Assembly (NCBI RefSeq): GCF_003337355.1
Contig: NZ_QPJW01000003.1
Span: 411,531 to 475,530, forward strand
Source of the DNA: Fontibacillus phaseoli
GTDB lineage: Bacteria > Bacillota > Bacilli > Paenibacillales > Paenibacillaceae
DNA: 64,000 bases
Direction of reading: 5' to 3'
Every line of letters starts with the position of its first letter. The stretch's first letter is position 1. Positions 61,593 through 64,000 of this stretch are shown here, piece by piece. The notes beneath the pieces were generated by a model. The model was not told the origin of the DNA. It worked only from the letters and a program-made list of their open reading frames with translations, and made no database searches. Made by a program: the position numbers and the translations under genes.

Positions 61593-61751
61593 CTTTTTCC
61601 ACCTCCGAAAAAATGACGTTAAGAACCGAAAGTACCGCTAGCGGGACCGCGCGTCCCATTACCGCCCCATCCGTCCCCTTTGAACGTCGTCCCTCTTTCA
61701 ACTACTTGCGCGGAGATTCATTAGTTTTACCATTCGGTACAAAAAGGCACC

Positions 61752-61782
61752 AAAAAAGCCGCCCCGGAAACGGAGCGGCTTC
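61752..61782 (-). terminator. attenuator terminator of the thi operon leader
   Basis: AAGCCGCTCC...GGGGCGGCTT pairs on the minus strand and is followed by six T. It lies 50 bp downstream of the riboswitch aptamer and 160 bp before tenA, as expected for a transcriptional expression platform. Confidence 0.85.
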
Positions 61783-61831
61783 ATCTGCGTGAACTAAGCA
61801 ACCAATCTGCATGAAGATGTAAAAGGCCGGC

Positions 61832-61920
61832 TCCACTTTCCTACGCTAGTACGAACTAGATCAGGTTCAAAGGGTCCAAGATCGATTCTTGTCTCAGCCG
61901 AATACGGCTCCCCTAGTGGA
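61832..61920 (-). ncRNA. TPP riboswitch (THI element)
   Basis: On the minus strand the P1 stem TCCACT/AGTGGA encloses AGGGGAGCC...GGCTGAGA...GACCCTTTGAACCTGATC and the terminal ...GCGTAGGAAAGTGG, the invariant THI-box segments. Thiamine pyrophosphate binding should favour the following terminator and shut off tenA-thiM-thiD-thiE. Confidence 0.95.
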
Positions 61921-61941
61921 CTTTCTATTCTATTATTTATA

Positions 61942-61970
61942 ACTGTACTCAGGTTTACAAGATCTGTCAA
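61942..61970 (-). promoter_or_regulatory. promoter of the thi operon
   Basis: TTGACA (61965-61970) and TACAGT (61942-61947), 17 bp apart, place the transcript start just before the riboswitch. The -10 box is weak. Confidence 0.6.
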
Positions 61971-62020
61971 ACGTTTTGAAGTTACAAGTCGTCGCGCGCA
62001 TTTCCGTCACGCCCCGATTC

Positions 62021-62719
62021 TCAAAAAGGCATCGGATCGCCTTTATGGTCGATCATCCAAGCCTCCTGTGCTTCCATCTTTCCTTCCAGCAGATCCATGA
62101 TGCCGCGCGCGGTATCCATCGGATTGCCCGGGGCCTGCGAACCGCCCATGTCCGTCTGGATCCAGCCCGGATGGAGGGCCAGGACCATGAAGCCTTGGGA
62201 TGCCAGTCCGTTTCGAAGCTGGGCCGTAAAATAGTTGAGCGCGTTCTTGGACAACGCGTACGGATAGTCGCTCCCATAAGCGCTATGGAAGGAGCCCGCT
62301 TCGGACTACACGTTTATAATAGCAGGCCGGGCACTTCCATACATCAGCGGCAGAAAATACTTGGCCATTTTCATCGGCCCGTACAGATTCGTCCGCATCG
62401 TGCGGTCCATAGCCATGAAATCCAGCTCTTCGATGCGCTGATCACGGGCAAGCAAAATACCCGCATTATTGATCAGGACATCCAAGCCGTCCCAGGTTCT
62501 CCCGATTTGCTCTTTGGCAGTCATGATCGAGATTTCCTCGTTTACGTCCAATTCCAAAAGAATAAGCTGCCCCTGAGCCGAGGGAAGCAGTTCATCCAAG
62601 GCTTTCGCGCCTTCGTCCGGCGTCCTGACTCCCGCTGCCACCTCATGGCCTCGGCGCAGCGCTTCCTTTACGATCTCCAGTCCCAATCCCCGGTTAGCAC
62701 CCGTCACGAGGATCTTCAT
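62021..62719 (-). pseudogene. short-chain dehydrogenase/reductase interrupted by in-frame TAG
   Basis: From ATG 62719 (CTGGAG upstream; ATGA overlap with the VOC gene) the frame reads MKILVTGANRGLGLEIVKEA with the NAD motif TGANRGLG, then LDVLINNAGILLA, and stops at TAG (62306-62308) after PAIINV. The same frame continues SEAGSFHSAYGSDYPYALSK, including the catalytic YxxxK, to ALHPGWIQTDMGG and ends 62021. TCG to TAG, a Ser codon in INVSSEAGSF, would explain it. The remaining 232 residues match a full SDR. Recent pseudogene or sequencing error. Atypical stop read-through is unlikely. Confidence 0.85.
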
Positions 62720-63171
62720 TTGTTGTTCTCCAGCAGTTCGATCCAAAGCTTCAAATCGCGGGTGGCATCCAAATACGCATAACGGCCTCCGGGGTATTCT
62801 CCTTTTTGCGCCAGAGACATCCCGTGTTTCTCCAGCAGCATCACCTTTTCCTTCATACCGTCAACGACAAAAGCGATATGATGCGGTCCTTCTCCATGCT
62901 CGTTTAAATAATCGCGCCAAGTGCTAGGTTGGTCATCCGGTTCAATCAGTTCAATCTGCAACTGCCCGCAATCAAAGAAAGACAGCTTGGCACGACCGGG
63001 GGAGGGCTGCCCCATATATTCCGTCCGTGCAACTTCCACGGGATCGGTCCAGGACCAGGTGGGCTTCTCCACACCTAAAAATTCGGCATAGGCTTGCGAA
63101 ACTGCCTCAATATCCTGCACAATAATTCCGATTTGCGTAATCATCCGCGTTCCGAGTATGCTTTGTCCCAT
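62716..63171 (-). CDS. VOC-family (glyoxalase/epimerase-like) protein
   Basis: 151 residues from ATG 63171 (GAGGAGAG upstream). Two beta-alpha-beta-beta-beta modules with metal-site candidates QIGIIVQDIEAVSQAYAEFL, LQIELIEPD and HHIAFVVDGM, ending LKLWIELLENN. Only the first H is replaced by Gln (TQIGI), so metal binding may be incomplete. Resembles methylmalonyl-CoA epimerase-like or lactoylglutathione-lyase-like proteins; substrate unknown. Overlaps the SDR pseudogene by 4 bp and lies 36 bp after the LacI gene, probably one transcript. Confidence 0.88.
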   Translation of the reverse strand: MGQSILGTRMITQIGIIVQDIEAVSQAYAEFLGVEKPTWSWTDPVEVARTEYMGQPSPGRAKLSFFDCGQLQIELIEPDDQPSTWRDYLNEHGEGPHHIAFVVDGMKEKVMLLEKHGMSLAQKGEYPGGRYAYLDATRDLKLWIELLENNK

Positions 63172-63207
63172 TGTTCATCTCTCCTCAAGTAAAAAAATGT
63201 CTGGGTC

Positions 63208-64000
63208 TCAGACCTTCCGGCATGAATCTCGGATAACCAGGGAGGTGCCCGCGAGCAGGGCAACCGGCTGGACTGGAGTTTCCTGAATTCCGTGGATTAC
63301 AGCCTCGGTCAGTTCATCCATCATGCCGGAGAAATCGACATGAATGGTCGATAACGCCGGCACAATCCGGGAACTTAGAAGGTGATCGTCAAAGCCAAGC
63401 AGCGAAATGTCTTCAGGAACCCTAAGCCCTTTCTCGGACAACGCCCGCAGCGCCCCGAAGGCGACGCTGTCATTCACGGCGAAAATGGCAGTCGGCAGCT
63501 TGCGGACTTGCATTAGCCACTGCGCGGTTGCCGCATAGCCGCTCTCCTCCGAAAAATCGCCGGGAACGATCCATTCCGGATGCACGGACAGCCCATGGGC
63601 CGCCATGACCGCTACGAAGGCCTCGTATTTTTCCGGGCCCGAAAGCCGCAAAGGGTCGCCGCTGATAAACGCGATATCTCGATGACCGAGCTGCACCAAA
63701 TACTCGACCCCTTCCGAAATGCCGTTTCTGTTGTCGAAATTGCTGACAATCCGGTTCGGTTCGAGGCGGCCAGGCAAATGCTGATCCACAATGCCGACGA
63801 TATGGCCCTCCTTGATCAGTTCTTCGACCAACGGCTCATAATTCGCTGCACCGATAAAAATCCCGCCGTCGATCCGCTTTTGGTGAAACGAATCCTTAAC
63901 CATCCGATGCTCCTCGGGGTCCTGCGTATGGCGGATGATGTGGGTAAGCACGTAATGCCCGCGCAAGGAGGCGCTTTCAATAACGCGCGTAATGAGCAGA
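63208..64000 (-). CDS. LacI-family transcriptional regulator (5' end cut by window edge)
   Basis: The frame is open to position 64000, giving the C-terminal ~264 residues. Effector domain motifs: RIDGGIFIGAANYEPLVEEL, IVSNFDNRNGISEGVEYLVQ LGHRDIAFISG, TAIFAVNDSVAFGALRALSE KGLRVPEDISLLGFDDH and the terminal SLVIRDSCRKV. The DNA-binding helix lies outside the window. It precedes the VOC and SDR genes on the same strand, so may regulate them. Not the same gene as the LacI at 1-904. Confidence 0.92.
   Translation of the reverse strand, partial: LLITRVIESASLRGHYVLTHIIRHTQDPEEHRMVKDSFHQKRIDGGIFIGAANYEPLVEELIKEGHIVGIVDQHLPGRLEPNRIVSNFDNRNGISEGVEYLVQLGHRDIAFISGDPLRLSGPEKYEAFVAVMAAHGLSVHPEWIVPGDFSEESGYAATAQWLMQVRKLPTAIFAVNDSVAFGALRALSEKGLRVPEDISLLGFDDHLLSSRIVPALSTIHVDFSGMMDELTEAVIHGIQETPVQPVALLAGTSLVIRDSCRKV

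Overview
The window looks like a Bacillota chromosome, most likely Paenibacillus or a close relative. Evidence: strong GGAGG-type ribosome sites, frequent TTG and GTG starts, sigma-A promoters, an S-layer homology protein, spore-type transglutaminase (tgl), ypsA, a CIRCE-controlled htpG, a TPP riboswitch, a copper-amine-oxidase-like N-domain protein, and a 7TM hybrid kinase paired with a REC-SARP regulator. Genus assignment is an inference. Most genes are on the minus strand. No rRNA, tRNA, CRISPR array or intact prophage was seen.

Layout. 0-1 kb: 5' part of a LacI regulator with its promoter and an 18-bp palindromic operator. 1.1-9 kb: a minus-strand run encoding a secreted PQQ-propeller protein, an OmpR regulator, a HAMP kinase and an ABC transporter (ATPase plus large FtsX-type permease). 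9.2-10.4 kb: a phased repeat element and a truncated, frameshifted IS110-family transposase. 10.6-24.6 kb: SLH protein, EamA exporter divergent from a MocR regulator, tgl, a gene remnant, a small membrane protein, a heterodimeric ABC exporter divergent from a LysR regulator, aldo/keto reductase and a secreted beta-propeller/Ig protein. 24.7-25.7 kb: a locus resembling the B. subtilis two-subunit sigma factor SigO/RsoA, with a divergent YvrJ-family gene. 25.9-31.8 kb: soluble chemoreceptor, two tandem Gfo/Idh/MocA paralogues, a 39-residue membrane protein with its own promoter and terminator, a lipoprotein and ypsA.

31.8-37.7 kb is the most coherent accessory system: YfcC-type transporter, divergent amidohydrolase, GntR/UTRA regulator, fructosamine kinase (frlD) and fructosamine deglycase (frlB). 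Four transcription units carry copies of an ATAACGTTAT operator; at three of them it is followed by a second half, ACGTATTG. This looks like an Amadori-product catabolic regulon, architecturally closer to Salmonella fra than to B. subtilis frl. 38-43.2 kb: glucan phosphorylase with cre and CAAACGTTTG operators, a frameshifted phosphodiester glycosidase, another oxidoreductase and an SGNH hydrolase. 43.2-48.7 kb: a Fur-controlled siderophore uptake locus (binding protein, two permeases, nitroreductase-like enzyme, Btr-like AraC regulator) without a local ATPase. 48.8-54.7 kb: CYTH protein, REC-SARP regulator and its hybrid kinase, whose first H-box has Arg in place of His, and a membrane protein.

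54.8-58.4 kb: htpG, a decayed patch of small unknown genes, and a second copy of the phased repeat. 58.4-62 kb: tenA-thiM-thiD-thiE under a TPP riboswitch with a terminator. 62-64 kb: an SDR gene broken by an in-frame TAG, a VOC protein, and the 3' part of another LacI regulator. Several disruptions are single-base homopolymer changes, so sequencing error should be excluded before calling them true pseudogenes.
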